Positions 8,019 to 16,062 of a stretch of 40,303 nucleotides of DNA are shown one piece after another. The notes beneath the pieces are model-generated. The model was given only the letters and a program-made list of their open reading frames with translations. It was not told the DNA's origin and did not search any database. The position numbers and the translations under genes are program-made. Location of the stretch: positions 1 through 40,303 of the forward strand of contig JBBIIC010000021.1 in NCBI GenBank assembly GCA_037446725.1, read 5' to 3'. Within the stretch, counting starts at the first letter, position 1. Each line of letters begins with the position of its first letter. The DNA comes from JBBIIC01 sp037446725 (lineage in GTDB: Bacteria > Actinomycetota > Coriobacteriia > Anaerosomatales > SLCP01).

Positions 8019-9088
8019 TCCGATCGCTCCAGGCCCACCTGCGCCGCATGGGCGTAGGCGCGCACACGCGCCATGGTGCGCACGGTCACGGCCATCAGGG
8101 GCGCGCCGAGCATCGCCCCGATGAGCCCTCCGAACGTCCCGCCGAGAATCGTCCCGATGAGTGTGGCTAGCGGGTGGAGCTCGAGCTCCTGGCTCGCGTA
8201 GTGATTCTGCACGATGGTCTGCACGACGTTCTGCGTGATCAGGACGACGCCCAGCACGATGATCGCGTCGACGAGGCCGCCGGCCCCGAGGGCCACCACG
8301 AACGCGAATGCACCGGACACGATCGCGCCGATGAACGGCACGTAGGCGGTGATGAAGGTCACGACCGCGATCGTCGTGGCCAGCGGCAGGCCGAGCAGCC
8401 ACATCGCAAGCCCGATCAACACCGAGACGACGATGGCCGAGATCGTAAGCCCCTTGAAGTACTGGCGGACCGCAGCGGTCGAGTCCAGCACGATCCCCTG
8501 GCCGAGGTCGGCGGGAACGCCGAGGTTCGCACCGAGCCACGAGGAGAGGTTCCCCCAGTCGGTGAGGATGTAGTAGAGCATGAAGAAACCGAGAAACGCG
8601 CCGAAGAGGAACGAGGCGAGGCCCGAGAGCCCCCCGGTGAAGACCGACGCGACGCCCGAGACGACCCTCGGCATCGCCTTCTCGCCCTCCTGGTAGATGC
8701 GGTCGAGCACCGCCGGGTCGAGATCGATTGTGGTCAACCAGTCCCCGACGGCCTGCACGCCCTCCTGCACCTGCCTGACGATCTCCTCACCCTGATCAAT
8801 CACACCCGTGACGGTCAGACCGAGCGCGGCGACGCCGAGCGCGATCACGAAGAGCACCACGACGACCGCACCGACCTGCTGGGGAACCCCCCGGGCCCTT
8901 AGCGCGTCTACGACCGGCACGAACAGCACGCCGATCACCATGGCAAGGATCAGCGGGACGATGAGTCCCGACGCGAAGCCGATGAACCACGCGACTGCGC
9001 CGAGAGTGATCAGCACGCCGCCGAGCAGCCATCCGCGTACGCCCGCCTTCCAGAGCCACTGCGGCGCGGTCTCGCGCAGGTCGTTCAC
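8015..9088 (-). CDS. AI-2E family transporter (PerM/TqsA superfamily)
   Basis: The protein has 357 residues and about eight transmembrane helices. The family layout is visible: two N-terminal helices with 'PLILAMVIGVLFVPVVDALRA', a third helix, a soluble amphipathic segment at about 100-160 (IDQGEEIVRQVQEGVQAVGD), then paired helices with 'GFFMLYYIL', 'VTFITAYVPFIGAIVSG' and 'LHPLATLIGTILGG'. The C-terminal helix holds 'GAMLGAPLMAVTVRT'. The family includes autoinducer-2 exporters and Na+/H+-type exporters, so the substrate is unknown. The start is GTG at 9088 after GGGAGGGG. It is convergent with the NADP oxidoreductase and downstream, on the same strand, of the DUF389 gene. Confidence 0.88.
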   Translation of the reverse strand: MNDLRETAPQWLWKAGVRGWLLGGVLITLGAVAWFIGFASGLIVPLILAMVIGVLFVPVVDALRARGVPQQVGAVVVVLFVIALGVAALGLTVTGVIDQGEEIVRQVQEGVQAVGDWLTTIDLDPAVLDRIYQEGEKAMPRVVSGVASVFTGGLSGLASFLFGAFLGFFMLYYILTDWGNLSSWLGANLGVPADLGQGIVLDSTAAVRQYFKGLTISAIVVSVLIGLAMWLLGLPLATTIAVVTFITAYVPFIGAIVSGAFAFVVALGAGGLVDAIIVLGVVLITQNVVQTIVQNHYASQELELHPLATLIGTILGGTFGGLIGAMLGAPLMAVTVRTMARVRAYAHAAQVGLERSD

Positions 9089-9210
9089 GGCCCCTCCCGT
9101 CGGCGTGAGCGCGAACCGGTCACGCCCGGTGCTCGGATACAGAAGAGCATATACGACTTACCGCCGCCTGCCATGCCTCGTCACGTCGACGCCGCTCGGA
9201 CAGTCCGGTT

Positions 9211-10224
9211 CTATCGCGTATCGAGCAGGTACTCTCCCACCGGCAGCACCTCGAGCCGGAGCTTTCTGGCGAGAAGCCTGCCTCTGAGCCCCGCTTCGAG
9301 CTCCGACACCGGCGGAGGCTCTCCGTCACCGATAATGACGAGATCGACCTCGCCCTCCCGCTCGGTTTCGACGGACACAACCCGGTACTCCGTGCCCTCG
9401 AGCCACTCGGAGGTGGCCTCGTTCACGCGCGCCTTGATGATGTTCGAGGAGATGATGCTTGCGCTCGTGAACGAGAGCGGCACCGCAAGCAGTAGGAGCA
9501 TCATGAGGGCGACGGCAATCGCGCGACGGCGGGCCTTGCTCGGCCTGCCGGCGAGTGCCGCGTCCGGGAAGCGCATTAGCCCGAAGACGAGCGTACCCGT
9601 CAACAGGATCGCGAAGTAGTTGGTCATGAAGAGCAGCAGACTGCCGAGGGCGAGCCCAGTCTCTCCGGTTGCGAGCAGGATGCCCACGTTGGCGAGCGGA
9701 GGGACGAGCGAGATCGCGATGGCAACGCCGGGGAGCGTGTCGGAGACGTCCCGCCGGCCGATGGCGAAAGCGCCCGCAAGCCCCGTGGCCAGCGCGGCCA
9801 TCATGTCCATGAGTCTTGGCGTGGTTCGTACCATCACCTGCCCGATTGTCTCGGGCTGGAGAAGCGCGGAGATCGGCCAGCTCAGGAGATACCCGACCGC
9901 AATCGCCGTGAGCACGCCGCTCGCACCCACGAGCAGCGAGCTGACGATAGCCTTTCGGTCCCCGATGCTCACCCCGAACGCGAGGCCCATGATCGGCAGC
10001 ATGAGGGGAGCGACAATCATCGCTCCGATTACGGTCGCCACCGAGTCCGCGAGCAGACCTGCGGTCGCAATCGCAGAAGCCAGCACGAGCAAGCAGTAGA
10101 AGCGCACCAGCCGTTGCTGAAGGCCCGGCTCCTCGAACAGCACGGTGTCCCGGAGGCGCTGCAGCTCATCTTCGTCCACCGGGCCGCCGTGTAGGGCCTC
10201 GCCCAAGGACCTGAGTGTCGCCAT
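9211..10224 (-). CDS. DUF389 (TIGR00341) membrane protein
   Basis: The protein has 337 residues. It has a short cytoplasmic N-terminus, six to seven transmembrane helices and a C-terminal soluble domain of about 90 residues. Characteristic DUF389 segments include ATVIGAMIVAPLMLPIMGLA, SLLVGASGVLTAIAVG, ALATGLAGAFAIGRRDVSD and LPGVAIAISLVPPLANVG. The last two are the conserved core in this family. Its function is unknown. ATG at 10224 is preferred to the GTG at 10230 because GGGAG (10232-10236) is 7 nt from the ATG and only 1 nt from the GTG. The PLDc_N-SHOCT gene lies about 100 nt upstream, with an inverted repeat between them. Confidence 0.87.
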   Translation of the reverse strand: MATLRSLGEALHGGPVDEDELQRLRDTVLFEEPGLQQRLVRFYCLLVLASAIATAGLLADSVATVIGAMIVAPLMLPIMGLAFGVSIGDRKAIVSSLLVGASGVLTAIAVGYLLSWPISALLQPETIGQVMVRTTPRLMDMMAALATGLAGAFAIGRRDVSDTLPGVAIAISLVPPLANVGILLATGETGLALGSLLLFMTNYFAILLTGTLVFGLMRFPDAALAGRPSKARRRAIAVALMMLLLLAVPLSFTSASIISSNIIKARVNEATSEWLEGTEYRVVSVETEREGEVDLVIIGDGEPPPVSELEAGLRGRLLARKLRLEVLPVGEYLLDTR

Positions 10225-10260
10225 CTTCACACTCCCGTTTCACGCATGTGACGGGCAGGG

Positions 10261-10308
10261 GGGCGGCAGCAGCCATCGTCCTGAACGCGACGCTCACCGC
10301 TGCCGCCC
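10261..10308. repeat. Perfect 10-bp inverted repeat between the SHOCT and DUF389 genes
   Basis: GGGCGGCAGC at 10261-10270 is the exact reverse complement of GCTGCCGCCC at 10299-10308, with a 28-nt loop. It begins about 19 nt after the stop of the upstream reverse-strand gene (10327). A long-loop GC-rich stem without a T-run is not a classical terminator. It could attenuate readthrough into the DUF389 gene or protect an mRNA end. Confidence 0.45.
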
Positions 10309-10326
10309 GCCTCACGGGCCACCTAG

Positions 10327-10692
10327 TTAGGCGAGTGCCCGGCGCTTCATCTCTTCGAATTCGGCGTCGCTAATGGCCCCGCGGTCGCGAAGCTGCTGTG
10401 CCTTCGCGATCTCGTCGGCTGCCGAGAAGCCCGCCATACGGCGCTGCTTCTCCTCGAGCTCGGCCATGATGCGCTTGTCCTGCTCGGTCAACTTCGGCCG
10501 TGCGATCATGTAGACGAGAGAGCCGAGGAACGGCAGAACGACGAGCACGAAGAGCCAGCCCGCCTTGCCCCAGCCGCTTACATCCTCACGTCTAAAGATG
10601 TCGCCGATGATGCTGACGAAAATCCAGATGAACATGAACCAGAAGTAGAACACGAGCATCGCCCAAACGAAGTCCCAGAAGCTCCAATCCAT
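10327..10692 (-). CDS. PLDc_N and SHOCT domain membrane protein
   Basis: The protein has 121 residues. Residues 1-65 are two transmembrane helices of the phospholipase D-nuclease N-terminal type: FWFMFIWIFVSIIGDIFRR, then a GKAGWLFVLVVLPFLGSLVYMIARP block. A charged coiled segment (70-90) follows, and then a SHOCT motif at 92-120 (ADEIAKAQQLRDRGAISDAEF, one residue longer than the core). SHOCT is a short C-terminal module thought to mediate oligomerisation. There is no catalytic HKD motif, so this is not a phospholipase. ATG at 10692 is used; GAGAGAGG lies just upstream. The gene is separate from the broken metallophosphoesterase upstream. Confidence 0.85.
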   Translation of the reverse strand: MDWSFWDFVWAMLVFYFWFMFIWIFVSIIGDIFRREDVSGWGKAGWLFVLVVLPFLGSLVYMIARPKLTEQDKRIMAELEEKQRRMAGFSAADEIAKAQQLRDRGAISDAEFEEMKRRALA

Positions 10693-10890
10693 CCCGACCT
10701 CTCTCTCCGTGCGGCACGCCACTGCGGGGCTGCCGCGCTTGCCTGTAGGGCCTCATCGGCGCATCTCGGCACCGCTGACCACAACTCGGGACTCGCTCGC
10801 ATCCACGCGTACCAGAACCAATTGTAGCGTGCCCTTCACGGCAACGTGGCGTGCTCTGGCGATACGCCGACAGCGCCGGACTCGCAGTTC

Positions 10891-11641
10891 TCAGCGTGCC
10901 GCCCATGCGGCTCCCGCCCCGTCGCCTCGCCGCAGCGTGATCACGTGGACCTGGGCGGGAGAGAACAGGCGGAAGGGCAGCGTGACGAGGCCCACACCGT
11001 TCGAGACGAGCACCTCGGTACCGGCCTCGTGCGTCCAACCGGTGAGGTACCGGCCACCGGCAGACATCGGCCTGTGCGGGAGCATGTCGTAGGCACCCCT
11101 GAACTGCCCGCCGTGGGTGTGTCCAGCGAGCGCGAGCGCCCACGGCGACTCGTGGTTGAGTGCGGGGCTCAGGCTGTCGGGGTTGTGTGCGACGAGGGAC
11201 GGCGTAGTCCCCCGGACCGCCTCGCTCTCGAGCAGCGTGATGTCCGCACCCCTGAGCTCCTCACGCTCGTCGTGGTCGTCCTCCCACGAGTCGTGATTGC
11301 CGAGCACGGCGAAAACCCCGAGCGGGGCGCACAGGCGACTCGCTTCGGGATAGAAGTGACGGTCCCGTTCGCCTTGCCGCCGACGTAGTCGCCTCCGAGG
11401 ACGATGAGCGACGGCTCCTCGGTCTCAACCATGTCGACGATCGAGGCTACGCGATGTCTCCTGAGGAAGCGGCCTGCGTGGACGTCGGCTAAGAAGACGA
11501 TCCTCGTGCCGTCGAACGCACGGGCACGAGCGGGCTCGTCAACGTGTCGTGCGCCACGCGGACGTCGTAGGCCGAACGGAAGGTCATCGCGATGATGGTC
11601 GCCACGAGGGAGAGCGACCCGATGAGGATGTGGAGCCACAT
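10891..11641 (-). pseudogene. Frame-broken membrane-anchored metallophosphoesterase
   Basis: Three reading frames together give one calcineurin-like phosphoesterase of the YkuE/YaeI type. An N-terminal anchor (MWLHILIGSLSLVATIIAM) is followed by FLADVHAGRF (metal Asp/His), VLGGDYVGGKANG, AVLGNHDSWED and ALAGHTHGGQFRGAYD, so every metal-binding block survives. The first frame change lies near 11518-11524, between SPLVPV and AFDGTRIVF, beside a CCC run. The second lies near 11364-11366, where GGKANG should continue as DRHFYPEASRLCAPLGVF, beside a GGG run. Both look like single-base shifts in otherwise well-conserved coding sequence. This fits either a very recent pseudogene or two sequencing errors. 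If intact, it would be an outward-facing hydrolase, perhaps acting on a lipid-linked phosphate. Confidence 0.8.
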
Positions 11642-11706
11642 GCGCCGCGGTGGTGCACAACCCGTGCTGAGTCGACACACCCGGCGCGAAGCCGGCCCGC
11701 GAGACG

Positions 11707-12849
11707 TCAGCCGGAAGCGCTGATCGCGTGTAGCACCGGGCCGACCACCTGCCTGAACGGAACCGCGCCTGCTGTGCCCTGATCAACCGTCCCGGCGAAC
11801 AGTACGTCGAGCTCCGAGCAGTAGAAGAGCCACGAGCCGGTGGATCCCGTGTGGCCGACCACCGCCGGAACGCGCCTGATGGGCGTGAGCCAGCGCGGCA
11901 GCGCGAAACGCACCATCCCGTGCCCGTACTCGATGGGCCAGCTCGGCGCGCGCAGGGCCGCGGGGTCGCGCGGCAGAGCGAAACGCTTCCATGGTTGCTG
12001 CATCACGCGCATGGTCGCCGGGTCGTCGAAGAGGTCGCCTCGCAGGATTGCCCGCAGAGAGGCGACCTGGTCGGTGGCAGTGCTGTGGATGCTGTTGAGG
12101 GACGTGAAGACTCCGGGCAGGTCCAGCGTCACATCCCCGAACCAGAGCTCCGCTGAGGCGGGCACCGGGTCCGGCGGCTCGGACAGGCCGGGGAACCAGG
12201 TGTGCCGCATCCCCGCCGGTGCGAAGATCTCATCGGCGAACACCGCCGGGAGCGGGCGGCCATGCAGGGTCTCGATGAGGGCGATGAGCAGCTGGTAGTT
12301 GGTGTCGCAGTACCGGATACGGGGCCGCGGAGTGGAGAGGTCCTGTGGGGGGAAGTGCGGCGTGAGTTCCTCGCGCACGATCCGCATCGACTCGTACACG
12401 TCGAAGGCGGCGTCTTCCCCGCTCTCCACGAGCCGCTCGACGAAGCTGCACCCGCCCCTCGGTCGGTCCTCGAGGTAGTCTGCCAGCCCTGAGGTGTGGC
12501 CGAGCAGGTGGCGAAGCGTGATCTCCCCGCTGCGATCGACCCCGTCCATGACGTGGATGCGATCAGTCAGTGCTGCCGGCAGGTAGCTCGCGGCCGGCGA
12601 GTCAAGAACGACCAGTCCGCGTTCGACGAGCTTGAGCGTGCACGCGGCGATGTAGAGCTTGTCGATGCTCGCAATGAAGTACGGTATCTGGGGGTCCATC
12701 GGCACGCCACCTGGCCGCGCCTCACCGGCAGCGCCCGACCAGCCCGCCGAACCGTCTATCGACTCGACCGCGAGGACGGCATGACGCACTCCGCCGCGGG
12801 ATACGAGCCGGTTCACCACAGTCTGGAGTCTCTCATCGGGCAGTATCAC
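11707..12849 (-). CDS. Serine hydrolase, beta-lactamase (class C/PBP-like) fold
   Basis: The protein has 380 residues. The nucleophile motif SxxK is S61-I-D-K64 (IASIDKLYIAA). The second motif is Y180-C-D182 in RYCDTNYQLL, where most relatives have Y-x-N. The third is H333-T-G335 (GHTGSTGSW), the usual HTG of esterase and peptidase members. LRHLLGHTSGLADYL at about 112-126 is also typical. There is no signal peptide, so it is probably a cytoplasmic esterase or amidase-like enzyme rather than a resistance beta-lactamase. The GTG start at 12849 overlaps the stop of the glutamate-cysteine ligase gene by 4 nt (GTGA) and has GGGAGAGGA upstream. The pair is therefore translationally coupled and may share a pathway. 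Confidence 0.85.
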   Translation of the reverse strand: MILPDERLQTVVNRLVSRGGVRHAVLAVESIDGSAGWSGAAGEARPGGVPMDPQIPYFIASIDKLYIAACTLKLVERGLVVLDSPAASYLPAALTDRIHVMDGVDRSGEITLRHLLGHTSGLADYLEDRPRGGCSFVERLVESGEDAAFDVYESMRIVREELTPHFPPQDLSTPRPRIRYCDTNYQLLIALIETLHGRPLPAVFADEIFAPAGMRHTWFPGLSEPPDPVPASAELWFGDVTLDLPGVFTSLNSIHSTATDQVASLRAILRGDLFDDPATMRVMQQPWKRFALPRDPAALRAPSWPIEYGHGMVRFALPRWLTPIRRVPAVVGHTGSTGSWLFYCSELDVLFAGTVDQGTAGAVPFRQVVGPVLHAISASG

Positions 12850-13979
12850 GAACCGCGCTCCTCTCCCGGGTGCGCCGACGCCATCACGGCCGCGTGAATG
12901 TCTCCGGTCTGCGCGTAGACTTCGAGCATCGCATGCGCGGGCGTGCGGCGCGCTTCGAGCATTTCCTCGAGCGGAGCGAGCAGGTCACGCTGTCCGGCAG
13001 GAAGCGCCGCCGAAGCCGCAGTCAGCACCTTGGCTACCCCGGAGCGGATCTCCTCGTCCTCGAAGGCCGCCCTCGCCGCACGCTGATGCAGCGTACCGTC
13101 GGGCACCAGCGCCCTGCCGCAAAGCGCGTCGTCGAGCGCGATGCCGAGCAGCAGCGTCCCGAGCGCGCGGAACAGTCCCGTGTCCGGCGGACAGTCGAAC
13201 GCCTTGAACTCGACTCGCCCGACCTCGGCGGGAAGCCGCGCGAGTTCGGTGAGAGTCGGGAAGCTGAGGATGCGTTCGTCCTCGGTGCCGACGTGCACGA
13301 GCACCGACGGGCGGGGACCTGTGCGGTAGAACGTGCGCCGCGAGTAGCCACCCCACGGCCGCCCCTCGAAGAACGGCGAAGTGAAGCTGAACGGCACGAT
13401 GAACGGGCTGTAGGCGGTCAGTTTCTTCCCGATGTCGATGGCGTCGGCCACGGAGACGTCTGGATGGGAGAAGCTGACATCGGGCCCGTATGTGAGCATG
13501 TGTATATGCGCCGTCCGCTCCTCGGGAGTCCGTCGGTGAGAGATCTCCCAGTCGTTCAGCGGGGGGTCGGGCACGTAGGCGCGCTGCAGCGGGTTGAGCG
13601 AGGTGCGTGCCGCACGATAGCCGACACGGGCCGCGACCTCCGACCACCGCTCGAAGTCGTGCTCGAGCGTGGCTATCGCCTCGTCGAGCGAATCGCAGAT
13701 GGGCGTGCGTATCTCGAAGCCCTTCGGGTCGGTACGGATGTAGGCGCCTTCCCCGGTGAACCGCTCGAACCCCTCTATATACCAGCGTTTCAGCTTGATG
13801 CCGAGATCACCGACGCGCAGGTCCCGGTAGTCCTCGTCGAAAACCGGTAGCTCAGCGACGACCCGGTCGAGCTCCTCGAAGGTCGTGTTCGTGAAGTCGC
13901 AGAACCGGCCCTCCGCATCGATGACGGGGAACTCGTCTTCCAGGCCGAACCTGAATCGGTCTGCGTCAAGCGACTTCAT
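12846..13979 (-). CDS. Glutamate-cysteine ligase family 2 (GCS2) ATP-grasp-like ligase
   Basis: The protein has 377 residues. It shows the GCS2 pattern: RFGLEDEFPVID at 10-21 (acidic nucleotide/metal site), GDLGIKLKRWYIEG, KGFEIRTPICDSLDEAIATL with Glu and Arg that line the site in this family, and RVEFKAFDCPPDTGLF toward the C-terminus. Family members join glutamate to an amine such as cysteine using ATP. They include EgtA and YbdK-type enzymes, so the amine acceptor is not fixed by sequence. No EgtB-E, GshB or mycothiol gene is nearby. ATG at 13979 follows GGAGGGGG with about 9 nt spacing. The downstream serine hydrolase overlaps by 4 nt. That neighbour could cleave or transfer a gamma-glutamyl product, which is inference only. 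Confidence 0.82.
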   Translation of the reverse strand: MKSLDADRFRFGLEDEFPVIDAEGRFCDFTNTTFEELDRVVAELPVFDEDYRDLRVGDLGIKLKRWYIEGFERFTGEGAYIRTDPKGFEIRTPICDSLDEAIATLEHDFERWSEVAARVGYRAARTSLNPLQRAYVPDPPLNDWEISHRRTPEERTAHIHMLTYGPDVSFSHPDVSVADAIDIGKKLTAYSPFIVPFSFTSPFFEGRPWGGYSRRTFYRTGPRPSVLVHVGTEDERILSFPTLTELARLPAEVGRVEFKAFDCPPDTGLFRALGTLLLGIALDDALCGRALVPDGTLHQRAARAAFEDEEIRSGVAKVLTAASAALPAGQRDLLAPLEEMLEARRTPAHAMLEVYAQTGDIHAAVMASAHPGEERGS

Positions 13980-14168
13980 ACGTCGGGACCCCCTCCACGG
14001 TTCGATTCGACCCCCTCCGTGTGTCTCCTGCGCCCAGGGTCCCTGCCCGCCGGAGCACGAAGCATCTCACCGAGGGAATCCGGGCTCGGCGCCAGAAAGA
14101 CCTCGGGTGCGTCGCGAAGATGTGCCACGCCCCACAGCCGTACGCAGACCAGCAGCGTGAACCGGGGC

Positions 14169-14585
14169 CTACCTCCGGTAGTCGCCCGCGTTCGCCGGCG
14201 GCACGCTCTCTCCCCAGTCAAGCCGCCCGTTGTCGCGCCAATCGATGATGTGCCATATCTCATGGTGCATGATGCTTTCGACCGGCAGCGAGTGCCCGGG
14301 GTCTATCACGATCTCGCCCCGCGTGTAGTAGGCTACCGCCTCGCGGCCGCCAGGCGTCGGACCCAGGGTCACGGTGACATCGTCGAGGAATCCGTAACGC
14401 TCCTGCAGCGAGCCCAGGACCTCCTCAGCGCGGTCGAGCGTGCCGGAGTCATCCGTGCCCGACGCGGCTGCCTCCGCGACGGTCGGGGGATCGGTCGGAT
14501 AGCCCGCCGACGGTGCGTCAGCGACCGGGGCGCCGGCAACAAAGGCGCCAATCAGGAGCAGAAAGAGTGCGCTGAATGCCCACAT
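14169..14585 (-). CDS. Small secreted HExxH (zincin-like) protein
   Basis: The protein has 138 residues. A hydrophobic N-terminus (1-19) looks like a signal peptide or anchor, followed by a low-complexity linker (20-48). The remainder contains REAVAYYTRGEIVID and the sequence MHHEIWHIIDW, which holds an HExxH zinc motif at H108-E109-I110-W111-H112. A possible third ligand is Glu in DWGE at 126. That is closer than the usual spacing, so the active-site assignment is provisional. The length is short for a complete zincin, so it is either a minimal domain or C-terminally truncated. The start at 14585 lacks a good ribosome binding site. The 190 nt between it and the ligase gene hold no gene I can support. 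Confidence 0.62.
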   Translation of the reverse strand: MWAFSALFLLLIGAFVAGAPVADAPSAGYPTDPPTVAEAAASGTDDSGTLDRAEEVLGSLQERYGFLDDVTVTLGPTPGGREAVAYYTRGEIVIDPGHSLPVESIMHHEIWHIIDWRDNGRLDWGESVPPANAGDYRR

Positions 14586-14631
14586 GGACCGGGGGTTAAG
14601 CGAGAATCGTGCCTGGACGCCGCGGGCGCGT

Positions 14632-14653
14632 TCCCAGGGGCTCCGGCCTGGGA
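14632..14653 (-). terminator. Hairpin at the 3' end of the polysaccharide deacetylase gene
   Basis: TCCCAGG at 14632-14638 pairs with CCTGGGA at 14647-14653 around an 8-nt loop, starting 2 nt past the stop codon of the reverse-strand gene at 14655. No T-run follows, so it may be a weak terminator or a 3'-end stabiliser. Confidence 0.35.
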
Positions 14654-14654
14654 C

Positions 14655-15380
14655 TCAGCGGCCGTGTCGCGCCTCGAGCTGGCTCAGGCTGAGCACCTCG
14701 AAGCCGCGACCCCGGAGACTCTCGAGATAGAGCGGCAGGGCTTCGACCGTCAGGGACCTGTCGAGCAAGCCGTCGTGCGCGAGGACGATGTCGCCATCCC
14801 GGGTCTCCCCGGCGAGCGTGCTCGCCATCTCCGTGGCCGAGTCGCCGAACCTCTCCCGCTCGAAGCACCTGGCCCACAGAGCGACCTTCATACCTCGCTC
14901 GGCAGCGAGCCTCGCCTGGAGGTCTGTGTATGCCTTGCGCGGCGGGCGGTACCACAACGGCACCACACCCTGGGACTCCAGCACGTCCAGGCAGGCATCC
15001 ATCTCGGCGGCGACCTGCCGTTCGTCGAGAAGCTCCACTCTCGGATGTGAGTGCGTGTGATGTGCGACCTCGTGACCCTCGGCGAGGATCCGGGTGATGA
15101 GGTTTGGATGTCGCTTCGCCTGCTCGCCGATGACGAAGAAGGTCGCGCGCGCCTCGTGTGCCTTGAGGATGTCGAGCACGAGCGGCGTGTAGCGCGGGTC
15201 AGGTCCGTCGTCGAACGTCAGCGCGATCGCTCTGCCGGCCGAGGGGAAGCGGCACTTCGCGCCGTCCGCGCTCGGCGTCAGGACCGAAAGCGTGCCGAAC
15301 GCGACGAGAACGATCGCAACCGACGCGGCCAGAACGTGAGCGCGCGCAGGTGTGCGGGTGATCTGCCGGATGAGTCGCAT
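14655..15380 (-). CDS. Polysaccharide deacetylase (NodB domain), membrane anchored or secreted
   Basis: The protein has 241 residues. Residues 16-36 are a hydrophobic N-terminal helix acting as a signal or anchor. The NodB domain follows: TFDDGPD at 55-61 with catalytic/metal Asp57 and Asp58; the zinc histidines in HHTHSHP (H108 and H112); and YRPPRKA at 144-150, the third family motif. The last motif is degenerate, with LAHDGLL replacing the usual L.HD. These carbohydrate esterase family 4 enzymes remove N-acetyl groups from peptidoglycan or chitin-like glycans outside the membrane. ATG at 15380 has no clear ribosome binding site but fits the hydrophobic helix position. The YqhA gene lies 45 nt upstream on the same strand, so a joint transcript is likely. 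Confidence 0.9.
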   Translation of the reverse strand: MRLIRQITRTPARAHVLAASVAIVLVAFGTLSVLTPSADGAKCRFPSAGRAIALTFDDGPDPRYTPLVLDILKAHEARATFFVIGEQAKRHPNLITRILAEGHEVAHHTHSHPRVELLDERQVAAEMDACLDVLESQGVVPLWYRPPRKAYTDLQARLAAERGMKVALWARCFERERFGDSATEMASTLAGETRDGDIVLAHDGLLDRSLTVEALPLYLESLRGRGFEVLSLSQLEARHGR

Positions 15381-15425
15381 GTCACGATGGATTCGACGTG
15401 GGGGAGGCGGTCCCTGCGAGCAGGG

Positions 15426-15917
15426 TCACGCCCCCTTCTTGCCGCTGCCGAGGAAATAGCCCATCGCTGCGACCACGGCTGCGATACCGAGTCCCTGGTG
15501 CATGAGGGCCTGCGGGTCGATCCCCTTGATGACCGAGCCGAGGAACGAGACCGCGAGCACCACCGCGATCACACCGACGAGCTTGTTCTTCAGGTCGTCG
15601 AGCGAGTGGATCGACAGCCAGTCCGGCAGCGGGATCGAGTCGTCGATGAACAGCTCGTACAGGCCGAGCGACATGATGTAGAGGACAGTAGCGAGCAGGA
15701 AGATGTCGGCGAGCTCGATGAAGTCGAGTACCGCGTCCTTCTTCACGAGCTCGCCGGTGACCGCATGTCCGATGACTCTCGCGGTCTCTATCGCGGCCAT
15801 AACGGTGAGTGTGACCGCGCTGGCGAACAGCCCGAGCACCGGGATCATGATCACGAACCGCGTGTAGTTCGGGAGCTGCCTTGACAGCCCGTTCTTGCCC
15901 GTGGACCCCTTGCTCAT
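15426..15917 (-). CDS. YqhA/UPF0114 family membrane protein
   Basis: The protein has 163 residues. ATG at 15917 follows GGGAGGAG by 5 nt. Four hydrophobic helices are visible. Family markers include FVIMIPVLGLFASAVTLTVM in helix 1, FIELADIFLLATVLYIMSLG and LYELFIDDS in the middle, and a C-terminal helix pair after the LKNKLVGVIAVVLAVSFLG segment. The function of UPF0114 is unknown. It is followed by the polysaccharide deacetylase gene. Confidence 0.87.
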   Translation of the reverse strand: MSKGSTGKNGLSRQLPNYTRFVIMIPVLGLFASAVTLTVMAAIETARVIGHAVTGELVKKDAVLDFIELADIFLLATVLYIMSLGLYELFIDDSIPLPDWLSIHSLDDLKNKLVGVIAVVLAVSFLGSVIKGIDPQALMHQGLGIAAVVAAMGYFLGSGKKGA

Positions 15918-16033
15918 GCACGCTCCTCCCGCTGCTTCGCCTTGTCTCGAGAGGCAGACCCCGGTGGTGATTCGGCTGCCCCGCGCCGGTGCGCTCGCGC
16001 ATGACAGTGCAGCGGCGCCGCGCGCGGAAGGTG

Positions 16034-16042
16034 AGGATAGCA
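16034..16042 (-). promoter_or_regulatory. Possible extended -10 element upstream of the yqhA-like gene
   Basis: On the reverse strand TGCTATCCT (an extended -10 form, TGn plus TATCCT) lies about 117 nt before the ATG at 15917, in the gap after the MoaD/ThiS-like gene. No recognisable -35 hexamer is spaced 16-18 nt upstream, so this is tentative. Confidence 0.25.
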
Positions 16043-16062
16043 TTACAGGGGTGCGGCGGGCC

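Noticed and set aside
11707..12849. The serine hydrolase as an antibiotic-resistance beta-lactamase.
   Set aside because: It has no signal peptide, carries HTG rather than KTG and Y-C-D rather than Y-x-N, and is coupled to a ligase gene; an esterase or amidase role is more likely.
13995..14030. TPsiC-like sequence (GGTTCGATTCGACC) suggesting a tRNA.
   Set aside because: No cloverleaf can be drawn around it: acceptor and anticodon stems are missing.
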